64,000 nt of DNA from Rotaria sordida. Lineage: Eukaryota; Rotifera; Eurotatoria; Philodinida; Philodinidae. The position numbers and the translations under genes are program-made. The stretch lies in contig CAJNOL010000889.1 of NCBI GenBank assembly GCA_905250125.1, positions 1 to 64,000 on the forward strand, given 5' to 3'. The first letter of the stretch is position 1. Each line of letters opens with the position of its first letter. Positions 37,027 through 48,900 of the stretch are shown piece by piece. The notes beneath the pieces were generated by a model. It did not search any database and was not told the origin of the DNA. It saw only the letters and a list, made by a program, of their open reading frames with translations.

Positions 37027-37225
37027 AACCAATCATTCAATCCTCCCATATCACGAGCATCGAAAAAAAACCTATCTTATAAAAACAAATAGCTCAAATA
37101 CTCTCGATTTCATTTCAACCAATGATTCAATATCCCCCATGTCCCGCTGCTCNNNNNNNNNNATAGCTCAAATATCCTCGATTTCGTTTCAACCAATGAT
37201 TCAATATCCTCATGTCCCGAGTACT
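37027..37225. repeat. Tandem repeat flanking the assembly gap
   Basis: Three related units each carry AACCAATGATTCAATATCC-like sequence, then CATGTCCCG, then ATAGCTCAAATA and CTCGATTTC.TTTCAACC. Unit length is roughly 70-90 bases. The N run lies inside the array, so the true copy number is unknown. Confidence 0.7.
37153..37162. other. Assembly gap (10 N)
   Basis: Ten unknown bases inside a tandem repeat. The number may be a placeholder, so the sequence across this point, and the link between the two inverted arms, is not proven. Confidence 0.99.
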
Positions 37226-38010
37226 GATATAGTAACTACAATATAAGGAAAATTATGAGTAAGATTTACTTTTAGAGAAAAACAATACATAGAATGACTA
37301 ATGGCTTTTCATTAAAAAATAACAGTACGAAGATACTTTTTATTGTCCGAGAAGTAATAGTAAATATAAATTTGGCAAGAAACAAACAAGTTTTCTTGAA
37401 TATGTATTAAAAAAATTTTTAAACAAACAAAGTGAACTAAGTGATTCCAATCTCAACTAGATTCCAAACTCAACTGCAACATATATATGAAAGAAAATCT
37501 TGAATGAACTTCTACCATTAACCAAAAATTTCGATCCAAATTAATTGAATCAATACAGAGGTCTTTTATTTTGTTTCTATCGTAGTTCTATTTAAGAACC
37601 ATCCCATAATATTTTCGATGATCCGATCTATTTGTAGTATTTAAAATCGCCGATTATGACTACGTCTCAATATGCATATTATCGTGGTCATGCATGTTTT
37701 CCGTGAATGAGGAGAGAGATGATTTCTTTCTTCATATCCACAGTAAATAATACAAAAAAAGTTTTTCTTTAATAAAATAATATTTACTGTTCATTTTGAT
37801 CTTAAGACTGATATAAATAAAAGAGATAAAACTATTTTCATAAAATAATACTCACTGTTCATTTAGGTCATTAGATGATATAAATAGAAGAAAGAAAAAT
37901 ATTTATTTTTATATCATAATGCTTACTTTTGAAGTTAGTTAGACCATCGCTGAATAATTGTGATTTATTGTAATATCCGACAAATCATTGATTAGTCACG
38001 ATTAATTGAT

Positions 38011-40458
38011 GTCTTTGTTTGTTATTTAAAAAATTATCAATTATTTGTGATTATTTAGTTATTGTTTTAGTTGAAATCATGATTAATAACCAATTTTTTT
38101 CAAATTTTGTGATTAGTTGCAAAAAGTAACACGATTTTAATGACATGGACAGCTTTAGAGAACTTTATAGGATTTTCATAAGATAGTTGCCTATACTATA
38201 GACTTAACTATCACGAAATATTGCGATTAGATATTCAATATATATTCCGCCGATAGTAACAGGAACTTTATTATCGGACCGATAAAGGTCGAAGTCAATT
38301 ATGATGTTTTAATCTTAGAGAATGCTTGTTTTTGCCGATTTAGCACTTCAATTACAGTAATTTACTTTTCAATTGATTTATATTGTATTCTACACGATAT
38401 ATTTCATATGAAAAGACACTTGGCTATTAAAAGAATTCCTGAGTTGATCTTCTTACAAAAGACTGCATGAAAACTCTAGTTAAACCGAATACACTCATTT
38501 TCAATCAATCCAACTCCTTTTGATTCTATTTGATTGAATCGAATCAAGTCGAATAGAATTTTGTGTGACGACTAAGTTTATCTTTCTATTTCAGTAAGAC
38601 TGTTTTGGTTTTCAAAAATCCCTGAGTTGAATTTCATCTTTCAGATGTTGAGGACGAAGACTTGCTTCCAATCCTGTACAGTTTATTATCATCCGTGTCG
38701 CGCAGAACTCTATTTCGACAACAAAAAAGTACTTACTAGCATTGTTTTAAATCGTATACAAAGACACTATCCTTTACGAAAAACTATTGTGATGGAAAGG
38801 AGACTTTTAAAGAGTTTGTTGAAAGACTTTAACTTTGTGGAAGTTGAATAACTGCATGAGTATATATCAATTTGGAAGAATATTTTGAATTAGGTATTTA
38901 AAATATTTCGTTACTTTTATCGAAAGAACTTGAATTTGGATGACAAACATCATCAGCATAGCCTCGTGTAGTAACAAAATTATTAATAAATCTTTTTATT
39001 AACATGTTTCTTTGTGATAAGACTCTAAGGTAGTGTTGAATTTTGTTTGACTATGCAAAATACTGTACGGTTCGCGGAAAATATTTTAGAGTGCCCACGA
39101 TTTCATGGGGTTTATTTGAAGTTCGAACTTTTTGCATCAAAATTGATCGAGTACAGCTTAAATTTTTCGTAATTTTAGTCCATGAAAAATTGACTCGATT
39201 TCTCAGACGCCAATATAATTGACTACTAAATCTTCGCAGCGTTAAGACATTTCCAGTGTTTCTGGTGCTTTTTTGACTGAAGAATGAAAAGAAGAAGATA
39301 TTGCATGTTGTTGTTGTTCAGTCTTCTCAAAGAACTTCACTTGGATTCAATATGCTTTACCACCATTGATGGAGAGCTATTGAACGAGTGTAAAACACAT
39401 TTCTGTACATAAGTTGAAGAGAAAAAGAAACATATCGAATGCCACTCTGATAGAATCTACATGTTATTTGCAACACAAAAAGGCAGTTGCATGTTTTTTT
39501 TGTCATTGTCACTAATAATTTATTGCATAACTGAATAATGACATCGACTGTTCAGCAAATCTAGTGAATGAACAAGTCATATTTTTGTAGATTTAGCTTT
39601 GAATCGTGCAGCTTGTCATTAAGGAGACTTTCTGTATATTGTCCATTGGTGATTACGTGAATCTAAGTGGCTATTACAAATTGAAACCATATTTCTCAAA
39701 ATTGTTTCCATACTACGGATGCTATTTTATTAGAAGAGAGTAATCTGAGTGTGTGTTCTGTATCCTGTGGGAGCGAACATTATTCATCATCTAGATCGAT
39801 AAGTATGGAAAAAAACTGACCTCATGAGAAAGTTGAAAAGAAAAAGAAACATATTGAATGCTATTCTGAGTTTCGTACCTGTTGTATGCAGAACGGAAAA
39901 GCATTCAATGATTTTGGTCACTTCACATTTGAGCATACAAGTAAACATAGATAGATGATCCATGCAGGAGTTAGTTAGACTCTTTCATATCAACAACAAT
40001 TTGTATAGCAGCTCGAGCAGATGATACGTCCTTGATGTTTATTGTGACCAGGGTATGAGTGTGGAGTAATGTGAAAGAAAAACAAAACAACATCCATCCG
40101 CATCCACACCCAGAACTTTACCCATATCAGCACACAGTCACACATACACATCTATTCCTATACCTTCACGCCAAACTGAAATTTAGGACAAAACTGGAAT
40201 GACTAATAAAAATGAGTTCTTTCCTATCAAGTCTGAGTCAGTGACGGCGTCTTTTCTCACCAAGAAAGCTTATTTTTTAAAAATACATGAGTGTTCTTCT
40301 TTACTGTCAGAAGACAATTTGATTGGTGTATAAATATTGAAGAAAATTTTTCAAACAAAGGGCTACATAAGTTTGCTAGAGAAGAATATCTTTATATTAT
40401 TTTTTCATCCTAATAGATCTCGTAAAAATATGATGACTATATCGAAACTTCTTCAGGG
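38011..40458. other. Intergenic region, no confirmed gene
   Basis: About 2.4 kb without a complete gene. A possible plus-strand exon at about 38644-38728 (acceptor tctttcag, donor GTACTT) encodes DVEDEDLLPILYSLLSSVSR but has no partners. A short duplication appears at 39414 and 39833. Telomere-like tracts lie at about 40050-40165. Confidence 0.45.
40050..40165. repeat. Telomere-like tract with inverted partner
   Basis: GGGTATGAGTGTGGAG is followed by C/A-rich CATCCGCATCCACACCC and further CACAGTCACACATACACATC. It is the same dispersed family as at 43578-43885. Confidence 0.45.
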
Positions 40459-40923
40459 TCAGTCAAACTTACATGGCAATACTTTTTTTGAGATGCTGAA
40501 TCTCAATAAAATGGTTTTGAAAAAAGCACACTGAATGCAGAAGAGGGAAAGGTCGAATTTTTTTTTAAACAATGATCATTCGTTTACTTTTTACACGGCT
40601 TGTGATATTTTTAAGATTTCAGACTCAAAACTTGATCGAAACACAATAAAAAGTAGATATTTGAAATTAGCTCAATGAGCTTTATCAAACCATATTTAAA
40701 TCAATAGAAATAAAATTTTACTAAGTTTATGCAATTAGAGTATCTTATTTATTCCAATATTTGAACTTACGAAAAGAATGCTTTCGTTGATGTACATCTG
40801 GTTGCTTGCTGTGTAATATGACTCTACAGGGTACAGAATGGTAGTAATGACTAAAATCAAAACTTTGTAAAATAACAATGTGACGATTTTAGATAGAAGA
40901 GTCGTTAGAGTTGATGGAGTCAC
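40459..40923 (-). CDS. Small secreted or membrane protein, first exon clear, second tentative
   Basis: The exon 40923-40771 encodes 51 residues with a hydrophobic signal segment (LLFYKVLILVITTILYPVES) followed by a polar part with a possible N-glycosylation site (NES). It ends at a consensus GTAAGT donor. A TATATAAA box lies 56 bases upstream of the ATG, so a real promoter-exon pair is likely. A candidate second exon, 40530-40459, has a good pyrimidine-rich acceptor and keeps the phase. It would add 23 residues and a stop, giving a 74-residue protein. That exon is basic and hydrophobic and may be wrong. No family was recognised. Confidence 0.4.
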
Positions 40924-40978
40924 ACTTTATTTGGCTTCTTCGTATCATTAATTGCATCGTTTACATCAAAAGCACGCG

Positions 40979-40986
40979 TTTATATA
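40979..40986 (-). promoter_or_regulatory. TATA box
   Basis: TATATAAA on the minus strand, within GGCCTATATAAACGCG, 56 bases upstream of the ATG at 40923. The position suits a core promoter with a short 5' leader. Confidence 0.5.
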
Positions 40987-41544
40987 GGCCACTAGAAGAG
41001 ATAGAGAAAAGGAGAGAGAATGAAAGAAAGAGAGAAGAGTGAAGGAGAATGAGATGGTTCACGATACATAGTTACGCTTGAAAGAAGAATCAATCATGTG
41101 GTGTGAAAAAATGACAAAGGAAGGTTGAATATTATGAATGAACAGTCAATTCAACCAAGTAATGAGATTAGACAAGGGCGCATAGTAGACTCAACTGAAA
41201 ATGTCACAATCAAATTTTTCTTTCTGAAATCTTTTTATTGAGAACCGTTGAAAATTGTTCAAGAATAACTATATTGACATTGACTTTGTTTTAGATTATT
41301 TTATGTCTTGTACTACCTATTTCATACTGTGACTATATCCAATATTATATTTGTACTTCGCATAGAAAAACAAGCAATTGATATTTTTCCACTTCTGAAA
41401 TTAAAATCACGTAATTCAAATAAGATCAATGGTAATTGTAAACTGTATTTGTAGCATGTATCAATTGATTTTAATTATATAGAATTTCAATCTACGATAA
41501 ATGTCATAAGATCTCGACAGTCAGATAATTATAACTTGGTTATT
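40987..41544. other. Divergent intergenic region before the glycosyltransferase gene
   Basis: It separates the minus-strand secreted-protein exon from the plus-strand glycosyltransferase. A purine-rich GAGA-type stretch lies at 40996-41055 and could be a GAGA-like promoter element. No exon was seen. Confidence 0.45.
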
Positions 41545-43413
41545 ATGATATTTCAATCAATCTCTGAGAATTCGTCGACCTGTACATTGAAGTCTATTTT
41601 AGTGATCATTATTATCACAATTATTTTGATTATTATCCCAAATGTTACACAGAATCGAAAACTACTTAATGATATCTTCACAAATGATTTTCTACAAATG
41701 AGAATCTGTCAAAACGGTGATGAAAACTACTCACAATTAAGAAACATCATTTGCAATGTGAACTTCACGGAATCAAAGACTATACCGATGCCAAATAGGA
41801 ATCAGGTTTTTAGTGACTATGGATTTTCTCGACTGAATTCACTTTTTCTCGGAGAAAATGGTTCTTTGGAAACGACTGTCAGATGTATTGGTCCTTTACG
41901 TAATCAATCATGTCTATATAAAAATTTGTACTATATTAATAGTACTTTCATGATTTTGATTATAAAAGGAAGAATTTTACCAATACTTGGCTTGCGTGTC
42001 TTTCCATTCACGACGGAGACTGTTACACCGAGTATCCAAGAATTTGATTCATATTTGGAACTTGAAAAATTCATTCGCCATTCAGCTGAGCCTATAGTAA
42101 TACCTGGTGTTACTTTATTTTTTGGTTTTCCATGGATTGGTAATGTTGGTCATACTCTCTTTGAAGGACTATATCCTGCCTATACTGCAATAATTCCTTT
42201 TCCACCTAGACATCTTCATCCATTTCGTTTACTTTGTGCCATAGATGAGTGTCAAACTTGCCGAGATGAAGATATATTTAATCGATTTGCTGGTCTCGGT
42301 ATTATTAAGCAATACATTCTAAATGATATGTCAAATGGAAGTTGGTTTGTTTTCGATGAGTTTGTTATGGGTGGTGGCATGATGTGTCAGCGATGTACAC
42401 AACCAAATCTACAATTACCTGGAGGAGTCGAATTGGATGGTTCTAGACTATTTCGTAATAGAATGTATTCTCAACATGGAGTTCTTCCACCAGCTAGACG
42501 ACACAACCATTCTGCAGAAGGTCGAAATCGACATGATGTACTCCGTGCTTATATAATTGATAATAAACGCTTCACTGAAACCGACAGAAAAGAAATCAAT
42601 GCTGCAATAATTGAAATTAACAATTATACTATTGCGCATCAAAATAAAAACATAAGTACAATCAACAAATTAAATTGGCCACTTGTAAAAGTCTCATATA
42701 TAGATTATGGTTCAATCGAAGGTCAAAAAAAGAAATCATCTCGATTCAATGCAACTCCAATAGATGCTAGACCACCAACATATGAATTGATAGAAACCTA
42801 TTTTACGGCTCAGTTACGATTATTGCGTACTATGGATATTCATATTATAGGACCGGGTACAGGTGCAATGTATCAAACATTTTTATCGGATGGATCAGTA
42901 GTCATTAATCTCGGTGGATTAATACCATTGAAACCAGAAGATCAAAATATAACACATACAGCATATATGGAACAGTACATGACATCTGGTGCACCCTATC
43001 TCAAAGCTCTCTATTATCCGATTAATGAAAGGCCAAAAGGAATAAAAAGAGAGGAATTAGTAAAACTCATTCGACAAGCAGCCAAACTCATCATGAATGG
43101 CTTTTCTATACCAGTAAATTCGAAAGATAACTTGGCACCAGATGGACAATTATTTATTGAAATGTGTGAAAGAGATAAAAAATTTTGTGAACTCGTTACG
43201 GCAAGAGCACGAGATACTGATTTTGGTTGTTATCATTTTTGGGTCGAAGAACTCATTCACGAACGTGGACCATGGAGAGAACAAGTGAGTACTGATGGTA
43301 TTAGAAAAACTCAGTGTCCATACAATCTTACATTGATGCGTGAATTGAGAGATAAATATGGCATTCGTCATTATGAAGAAACAAGTGTTAATCAATCAAA
43401 AATCTCTGGTTAA
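41545..43413 (+). CDS. GT61-like glycosyltransferase, type II membrane protein, 622 aa
   Basis: One uninterrupted frame of 622 codons, unlike the intron-rich neighbours. The ATG at 41545 gives a short cytoplasmic tail and a signal anchor (ILVIIIITIILIIIPNV), so a Golgi or ER lumenal enzyme is likely. Several NxS/T sites follow. Mid-protein, FFGFPWIGNVGHTLFEGLYP resembles the HxxxD/E-bearing block of GT61 (DUF563) enzymes. Further on, HIIGPGTGAMYQTFLSDGS followed by VVINLGG resembles the GAGLxN..F...G..vvEi block. GT61 members transfer sugars such as xylose or GlcNAc to proteins or glycans. The match is from remembered family patterns and the exact substrate cannot be told. Lack of introns may mean retroposition or horizontal gain. 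A Cys pair region (CQTCRDED, CQRCTQP) may form disulfides. Confidence 0.6.
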   Translation: MIFQSISENSSTCTLKSILVIIIITIILIIIPNVTQNRKLLNDIFTNDFLQMRICQNGDENYSQLRNIICNVNFTESKTIPMPNRNQVFSDYGFSRLNSLFLGENGSLETTVRCIGPLRNQSCLYKNLYYINSTFMILIIKGRILPILGLRVFPFTTETVTPSIQEFDSYLELEKFIRHSAEPIVIPGVTLFFGFPWIGNVGHTLFEGLYPAYTAIIPFPPRHLHPFRLLCAIDECQTCRDEDIFNRFAGLGIIKQYILNDMSNGSWFVFDEFVMGGGMMCQRCTQPNLQLPGGVELDGSRLFRNRMYSQHGVLPPARRHNHSAEGRNRHDVLRAYIIDNKRFTETDRKEINAAIIEINNYTIAHQNKNISTINKLNWPLVKVSYIDYGSIEGQKKKSSRFNATPIDARPPTYELIETYFTAQLRLLRTMDIHIIGPGTGAMYQTFLSDGSVVINLGGLIPLKPEDQNITHTAYMEQYMTSGAPYLKALYYPINERPKGIKREELVKLIRQAAKLIMNGFSIPVNSKDNLAPDGQLFIEMCERDKKFCELVTARARDTDFGCYHFWVEELIHERGPWREQVSTDGIRKTQCPYNLTLMRELRDKYGIRHYEETSVNQSKISG

Positions 43414-44313
43414 GATATAGAAAAATATACTTCAAGATCTATGTTGCGCTAGCATCATAATGAATACAAAGGGCTATAGGATTATTTTTCACACTTTACT
43501 AACCAAAAACTTTGAATCTATTTCTAAACTAATCAATCGTTGTGCTAATACTATCTGATTTAAACGTCTGATAACGGCCGAGGGTGTGAGTGTATGGTGT
43601 GGAGGGTGGCTTTGGATGCCGATATGGGTGTGAATGTAGGTATCCGACATGGATGCAATAGATGTGAATCTGAATCTGAATCAGGATGTGGGAGTGGGTG
43701 AGGCTATGAAATGTGATTATGAGATGTTCAGCATGTCATGATGCAGATTTCAACATTGATAAAAGGTTGTCATAAGATGGCTTCCAGCGTGTGGGTGAGT
43801 GTGGGCATTTGTGTAGATGCGGTTGCGAGATGAGAACGAGATACTCATATCCACTCATACTAACACCCACATTGATACCACAGTTTCATTCTCATAAAAA
43901 AGGAAGTGGCTATGTGCACTCAGGTACACATATCCATTATTAATATAAATAAAATGTGGTTTGGATGTGGTACCATAGCGAGATGGGTAGGTCCAAGTAG
44001 ACAATAGAAACTTGATTATTTTGTTTTTTGAAAAGATGTAAAATTGAATAATTATTTATCAAATCTACATTGGTTTTTTTTCTTAATTTTGTTAGAATGA
44101 TGAATGTAAACATGTATATCGTCATTTACTTCTTGTATCTAAAATTAGGATAACTAACAAATGTCCCGTTTTTTTTTCAACATACTTGTCTTAATTTTTG
44201 AATTATTTCACCAATTCTTTCAATCAATAGTAGCAAAAGATACCATTCATTGGTGATTTGAGAATTCTATTCAACTCGTTTGTTTCTTTTTATTCATACA
44301 TACAAAAAAAAAT
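43414..44313. other. Intergenic region with telomere-like tracts
   Basis: It lies between the ends of the convergent glycosyltransferase and Ly6 genes. Most of it is the G/T-rich repeat at 43578-43885; the rest is AT-rich without exons. Confidence 0.55.
43578..43885. repeat. Longest telomere-like degenerate hexamer tract, with inverted end
   Basis: Many GGGTGTGAGTG, TGTGGAGGGTG, ATGTGGGAGTGGGTGAGG and GTGTGGGTGAGTGTGGG motifs run over about 230 bases. The far end has the complementary C/A-rich form (CATATCCACTCATAC, AACACCCACATT). The units are degenerate copies of a GTGGGT-like hexamer. Confidence 0.6.
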
Positions 44314-45840
44314 TTATTTGATATTGCCAATAAAAAATAATAAAAATATGGCAGAAATTATAATGAATATATTTCTCAATGTGGACATTCCTAATGCATC
44401 GTTGCAAAATGATGATGTACAACAATTAACTTGAAGTGATGAACCACCAAATAAATAACCTGATTCATTACATGATTGAACACATTCTTTAACTACATAA
44501 CGTGTTGGTGCATATGCCATATATACAGTCAATTTCTAATAATAATAATAATAATAGAAAACAATAAGTTAAGAAGGACAAAAGATAGAAATTTTTTTTC
44601 ATACATAACAGTATGCACAAACTGGTAGACTTTGACCGGCATTAGATGTTTGAACATCAAATGGATCACCACAATCAATACATGTGTAGCAAGCAATTGT
44701 TTGTATTGGTGAGATTTCTATGAAATATTTCAAATATTTTATACCATCATGAATATTATGTAAAAGTGTATGTAGCAAAGATGCCTAATGGAGTAGGGTT
44801 AGTGAAAGTATCCGTTGGTTGACACTTCCAAGTATCAGCTCTAATCCAACTCACTTGATTACATAAGGCATTTGACAGGTCTCAATCCTGATTCACCTAC
44901 CTAAAGTTGAAAGGAGATTAATTTTGTCGGACGAATGATGGGTACATCTTGAGTTAACCGATCGAATTACTTATATTGTTAAGAAAATACTCACAGAAGG
45001 GTCTATTCAATGAAGATATCATAACGATATAGTATATGTGAACCATCAATATGTCTTAAAACTTATTTTTTTGATTATATGATCAAGTGCACCCAGACAC
45101 ATATATAGGTAATTTCATCTTATTTTTCTCTCTTTGGCATTTTTTTTTGTCGTTGAAATCGATTTCATAACTTCGTTTACTATGTCTTTTGCTGGCATAG
45201 TCTAAACTAAATCACAGTTACCCAAAGTGTAAGGTTCGAGCTATGCAATCTAACCTTACGGCTTATGGGTTGCAAAAGAAATAGTTTTCCGGCATCTCTA
45301 GTATGTTGTCATTGAAATGTAAAAGTAAAAACTTCATGTTAATAGTTCAACATGAGATTTTACTATATAATGTCCATTAAGACTAATTCCAGTTACTTGA
45401 ATATGTGATATTGTGACTTCGAAGGAATTTCTGTCATATACATAAGATAATCATAGTAAAATATAACCGCCAAATTTACAACAAGGATCATTGCTTTGTC
45501 CGATTTTTGATCATGAATGTCTTCTCTTATCGAAATTCTGGATCCATTACTGAATAAAAAGTTTTTTTCACATGTTCTTCTAATCTTATGGTAGTATACT
45601 CCTATTCTAATATTCATTACTAGAATCTTAACACACTTGAAATTAAGCAAAAAAATTACAAAAACTCTTTTCAAAATTTTTACATTGAAAGAATAAATGA
45701 TTTCAAATTAATGATACATAATTTCTCAACTGATTGATCTTACAGTTAATGTTCTAAATATCATTTAAAATTGCAGATAACTTACGAATAAGAAACATGA
45801 ACAATATAGTCAATGCAAAAGTATTACCAATAGTCATCAT
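44314..45840 (-). CDS. Ly6/uPAR (three-finger) domain protein, likely GPI-anchored, 129 aa
   Basis: Three exons (45840-45786, 44717-44605, 44535-44314) join in frame to 129 residues; the first intron is 1.07 kb. Residues about 1-18 are a signal peptide (TIGNTFALTILFMFLI). The mature part has the Ly6 cysteine order: CYTCIDCG, then VCAYCY, VVKECVQSC and the terminal VNCCTSSFCN. A hydrophobic C-terminus (LRNIFIIISAIFLLFFIG) follows, the usual GPI-attachment signal or a membrane helix. Ly6 proteins are small cell-surface or secreted binding modules; the partner cannot be inferred. It starts only 143 bases after the stop of the HPS1-like gene on the same strand. No unusual residue loss is seen. 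Confidence 0.84.
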
Positions 45841-45983
45841 ATTGTTATTTCATATAAATAAAATGTGATATTTAATAAAAGAAAAAAGAAAAAGAAGACA
45901 AATGCAAGTAAAAAAGAAAAATGACATAAAATTGTTTTCTATCATTGAAATATAATCCTTTTACATGTTTTATTTGCTTTTGT

Positions 45984-48900
45984 TTATTCATCAAGTTCCA
46001 TTAGTCTTGGCCAAAGTTGTTCGCATTGTTCACGAACATTACTTGATGGCACAATACGTAGATGTACACAAATCAATTCAAAACATGCTAGTGATGTTTG
46101 ATCAACAATAGAAGAATAATTTTCATAAGCCAATGCTCTAGAAAAAGAAAAATAATTATAAAAAGTTAAATTTTTTTTTTCATAATAAAAAGAAAATTTC
46201 TAACTTGTAAAAATCATAATGTAAAATACCAGGTGGTTGAGATTTCACAAATGGTTTGTAAAGTCGCATAGATGCACCCTTAAATAAAATAAAAAAGAAG
46301 AAGAAGAAGATACAATGAAATACGTCGATTATTTAGGAATGCATTCAAAAGATCATCTTAAAATTGTTTCGTACAGAAAAAAAAAGAGTTTTATATTTTT
46401 TGTACATCAAAGAATCATTTCAAAATTAAAATCAGTTCCAAATAAAATTAAAGTCCTTTATCGAATCGAATTGGTAAGCTTGAAAAAAATTGATATTAAG
46501 TTAAATCAACTATGGTAGCCACTTCTTACACTTGGTTCGATGGTTGTATTGCTCATACACACTAAAGTAATAGTATAGAGGAACTGTTTATAGGGATTTA
46601 CTAATCCGAGCCAACACAGAACTCTGGACATAAGTGTATTGAATTCTAAGTGAAAAGTTTATAAATCGAATAACTTTTACAAACTAAAAATGATTTTATT
46701 TTTCGTCATAGTAATCATTGACGAAAATAAACGTTTCTTCTAGAAACAAAGATGCTTGAAATCGGATAAACATTTGTGATTGGTATTATCGTGTATTGAA
46801 ACACAGGATGACGAATTGTATCCTTTAGTAATATTTTTAACAATACTAAAGGATACTCAATATGCAGAAATATTGCTTCACTTTATAAGATCTGTTGGAA
46901 AAGATTTTTGAGTATAATGAATCAAATTTCTGACGTTTTTTTGACTCCATTCTTCTCTTTGTGATTAAAAGTGATATTTTTAGGATACTCTTCCCTTCTT
47001 TCAAATGAAAAATCTGCATGATCTCTGTGGATATCGATAGTCTATAGTACTTATAACAATAGACTAAACTATGTAACTTCATGTTGATAGTAGCGAAAAA
47101 AAAAATAACAAGAATTCAACTATTATAACAAATAAATATGATTTCCATACATTACTCTCTTGTAAACGTAATGTATAATTATATGTAAAATGTTCATCAG
47201 TCATTGTATATGATGTACAACCACGTTGAAGTGCTGAAAGACATTTTAATTCAAAATTTAATATCTATAAAAATAAAAAGAAAAAGAAAGATCTTTTAAA
47301 ATAAGAAAAATTTTCATTATAAAATAATATTCTCAAACTTTTTTTTCTAAAAATTGTTCCATTCCATTCATATTATTAGTTGTCATTAAATGATGTTGAT
47401 TATCATCAGTATATAATGTTGGTGTACAAATATGTCCACGTAAACGATCAATAAGTGCAAAATGTACAAGACCAGGAAAATCATTATAACAACTAAATTA
47501 AAATATTTCATTAGAGCCACCACAAATCAAATTTATTCCATTTTACTTTTATGTTTACATGCTTTTTAAAGCTGTGGGTATGGATGTTCTCTTCACTCTC
47601 ACCTACTTATATCCATACCCTGAAAGAACTACATAAAGGATGAAGTATATGAAAATTATAGTAGCTTGAGAAAAGCATAAAAGTAAAACGAGATAAATTT
47701 AATATCTCGTGGATTTCTCAAATACTAAAGAAAAACTAAGATTTATCAATACGTACAAACTCATCGTAATATTTCGTTGAGATTTGATTTCAATAAATGA
47801 AAACCAATCTTCTAATTTTATTGATAATTTATTTCGAAGAATTTGTATCATTGGTGATAGTTCAAATAAATTATTTTCATTTATTGATAAATTAGTTTGT
47901 TGTTTATTATTATTATTATTATTCAAAAGAACGTATTCATTTGTATCAAAAAATAAATGATGAAATATATCAATTGAATAATCACTCATCTTTGATAAAT
48001 TTTTTAAAATTTTATAACCTCTTAGAGTAAAAAATAAATAGAATATTTTCGAAATCAACAAAAAAAAAACAAAGACAAAATATCAAATTACTTTTGATCA
48101 TTTTCATTGATAACATCTGTTCTTTTTATTAAGGATTTATGAATTAATTTTGTTTCATTTAATATATTTGAAAATATATTTAATGGTAATTTTTTACTTT
48201 CAAACTAAATAAAATATTTTTTTTATTTTTAGTTGTAGAATTCTAGAATAATGAAATTATTACATATCGTCGAATTGTTGGATTATTTTCTATAGGTTTA
48301 ATAAGATTATTTAAACGACTATATGCAAATTGTAGTTGATTTGTAGATGAATCAAGTTGACGAATAAGTTCAGATAAATATGAACAAGCTAAACTACTTT
48401 TCCACTAAAAATTAAAATCAAATAAATAAATCATATTATACAAAACCTTATACATAGTATTTTCATACTAATGAAATCTCGATTAAAATCAAACAATCTT
48501 CAGAAGCATTTTTTCATAGATTCTACTATAAAGTAGTCTGAAAGCTATCTCACTTTTATATAAAACATTGTATAGTCTCGAAACTATGAGAAAAAAGTTT
48601 TCCGAACCAGAACTAACGATTGTAGTTAAATATTCAATAAATTTAAGCGATTCACCTTAGAAATCATAATTTAAGATGGTAAAAAAAACTTGTCAGTCAT
48701 CAACTAGGAGAATTCGAATTTTAATTAGGATATTTATAGTAAAATATGCTTAGTTTCCAGAATTTCGAGCTGAAAATTTTAAAAGACTATGGCTAACATT
48801 GTTGCTTAGAGCATGATATAATAAGTTTCTATTGCCAGGAAATTCAAATGAAATGACTATGAGAAAAAAAAGCATAGAAAATTGATTTCAATATAAAAAT

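Larger units (their letters stand above)
35321..38010. repeat. Long inverted repeat (palindrome) around an assembly gap
   Basis: The arm 35321-36000 matches the reverse complement of about 37500-38010. Shared blocks include AATCA.TGAT.TGTCG, CAATAAATC.C.ATTA, CTAACTTCAAAAGTAAG, AACATGCATGA and AAGAAATCATCTCT. Matching resumes at 36467-36525 against 37446-37497 (ATATATGT..CAGTTGA and GTTGAGTTTGGAAT). The left arm holds extra DNA at 36001-36466, explained mostly by a nested TIR element. Both arms include tandem units of about 70 bases. It may be a foldback element, an inverted duplication, or an assembly join of two copies; the N gap in the spacer makes the last a real possibility. Confidence 0.65.

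Noticed and set aside
45230..45290. GGTTCGAGC motif resembling a tRNA B box
   Set aside because: No A box, acceptor stem or anticodon arm can be formed around it.
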